Assembly (NCBI GenBank): GCA_029262955.1
Contig: JAJCYL010000680.1
Span: 1-5,209, forward strand
DNA length: 5,209 nt
Direction: 5' to 3'
Origin: Cytophagales bacterium
GTDB lineage: Bacteria; Bacteroidota; Bacteroidia; Cytophagales; Cyclobacteriaceae
In this document: positions 5,077 to 5,209 of the stretch, one piece after another
Position numbering within the stretch: the first letter of the stretch is position 1
Layout of the letters: each line of letters starts with the position of its first letter
The notes under the pieces: model-generated
Seen by the model: the letters and a program-made list of their open reading frames with translations, nothing else
Database searches by the model: none
What the model was told of the DNA's origin: nothing
Translations under genes and position numbers: made by a program

Positions 5077-5209
5077 GTGCGAGTTGAAATTGGTTGCAAT
5101 CAATCTATAAAAAAGCTCTGTGGTTAACGGGAAATAGCCGAGTTTCAATAAGTGGACCAGAAAATAGCGTTAAATACCAATTTGTAACTTCCATGAGTCA
5201 TGGCTCTGA
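5077..5209. other. Right-end intergenic sequence with a 13-bp dyad
   Basis: No complete gene is visible. CCATGAGTCATGG (5191-5203) is a perfect 6-bp inverted repeat around a central G. It contains an ATG (5193, + strand, reading MSHGS to the window edge) that could be the start of a gene cut off by the boundary. On the - strand a frame is open from the edge to a TGA at 5147-5145 (20 codons), so it could equally be the end of a gene entering from the right. Too little sequence remains to choose. Confidence 0.2.

Noticed and set aside
4824..5110. Two + strand frames (4824-5033 and 4871-5110) opposite the His-rich lipoprotein gene
   Set aside because: They are antisense shadows; their Ser/His/Arg runs come from the complement of the Asp codon run, while the - strand frame has a signal, lipobox, promoter and terminator.

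Overview
The window looks like a chromosomal segment from a Bacteroidota bacterium, most likely a marine or soil Cytophagales-type organism. The basis is indirect: moderately AT-rich genes without clear Shine-Dalgarno sequences, two lipoproteins whose lipidated Cys is followed at once by a run of Asp (as in Bacteroidota surface-export signals), an SGLT-type sodium/solute symporter, and intergenic palindromic repeats of a kind I recall from Bacteroidota genomes. No marker gene fixes the genus.

Layout. Bases 1-850 hold no gene. They are a tandem array of a structured repeat of about 220 bp: four copies (one internally deleted) and a fifth cut short, alternating between two sequence variants. 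A spacer (851-954) leads into a complete SGLT-type symporter (955-2640, + strand, GTG start). A 190-bp gap carries an unexplained open frame that ends exactly at the next start codon. Then comes an exported alpha/beta hydrolase of the haloalkane dehalogenase HLD-II type (2831-3811, +), which has the catalytic triad but Val instead of the usual halide-binding Asn. The 365-bp gap after it holds a small palindromic repeat and what looks like the 3' remnant of a lost gene. The right end has two convergent lipoprotein genes of 128 residues each, a Cys-rich one (4177-4563, +) and a His-rich HxH one (4645-5031, -), sharing a strong bidirectional terminator. The last 178 bp hold the promoter of the His-rich gene and no complete gene.

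How the genes relate. Nothing shows that the symporter and the hydrolase form one operon or pathway, although they are co-directional. All four proteins are predicted to be in or beyond the inner membrane: one transporter, one secreted enzyme and two lipoproteins. The most unusual items are the alternating repeat array, the hydrolase active-site change with a signal peptide, and the His-rich lipoprotein with three regularly placed HxH motifs, for which I know no function.
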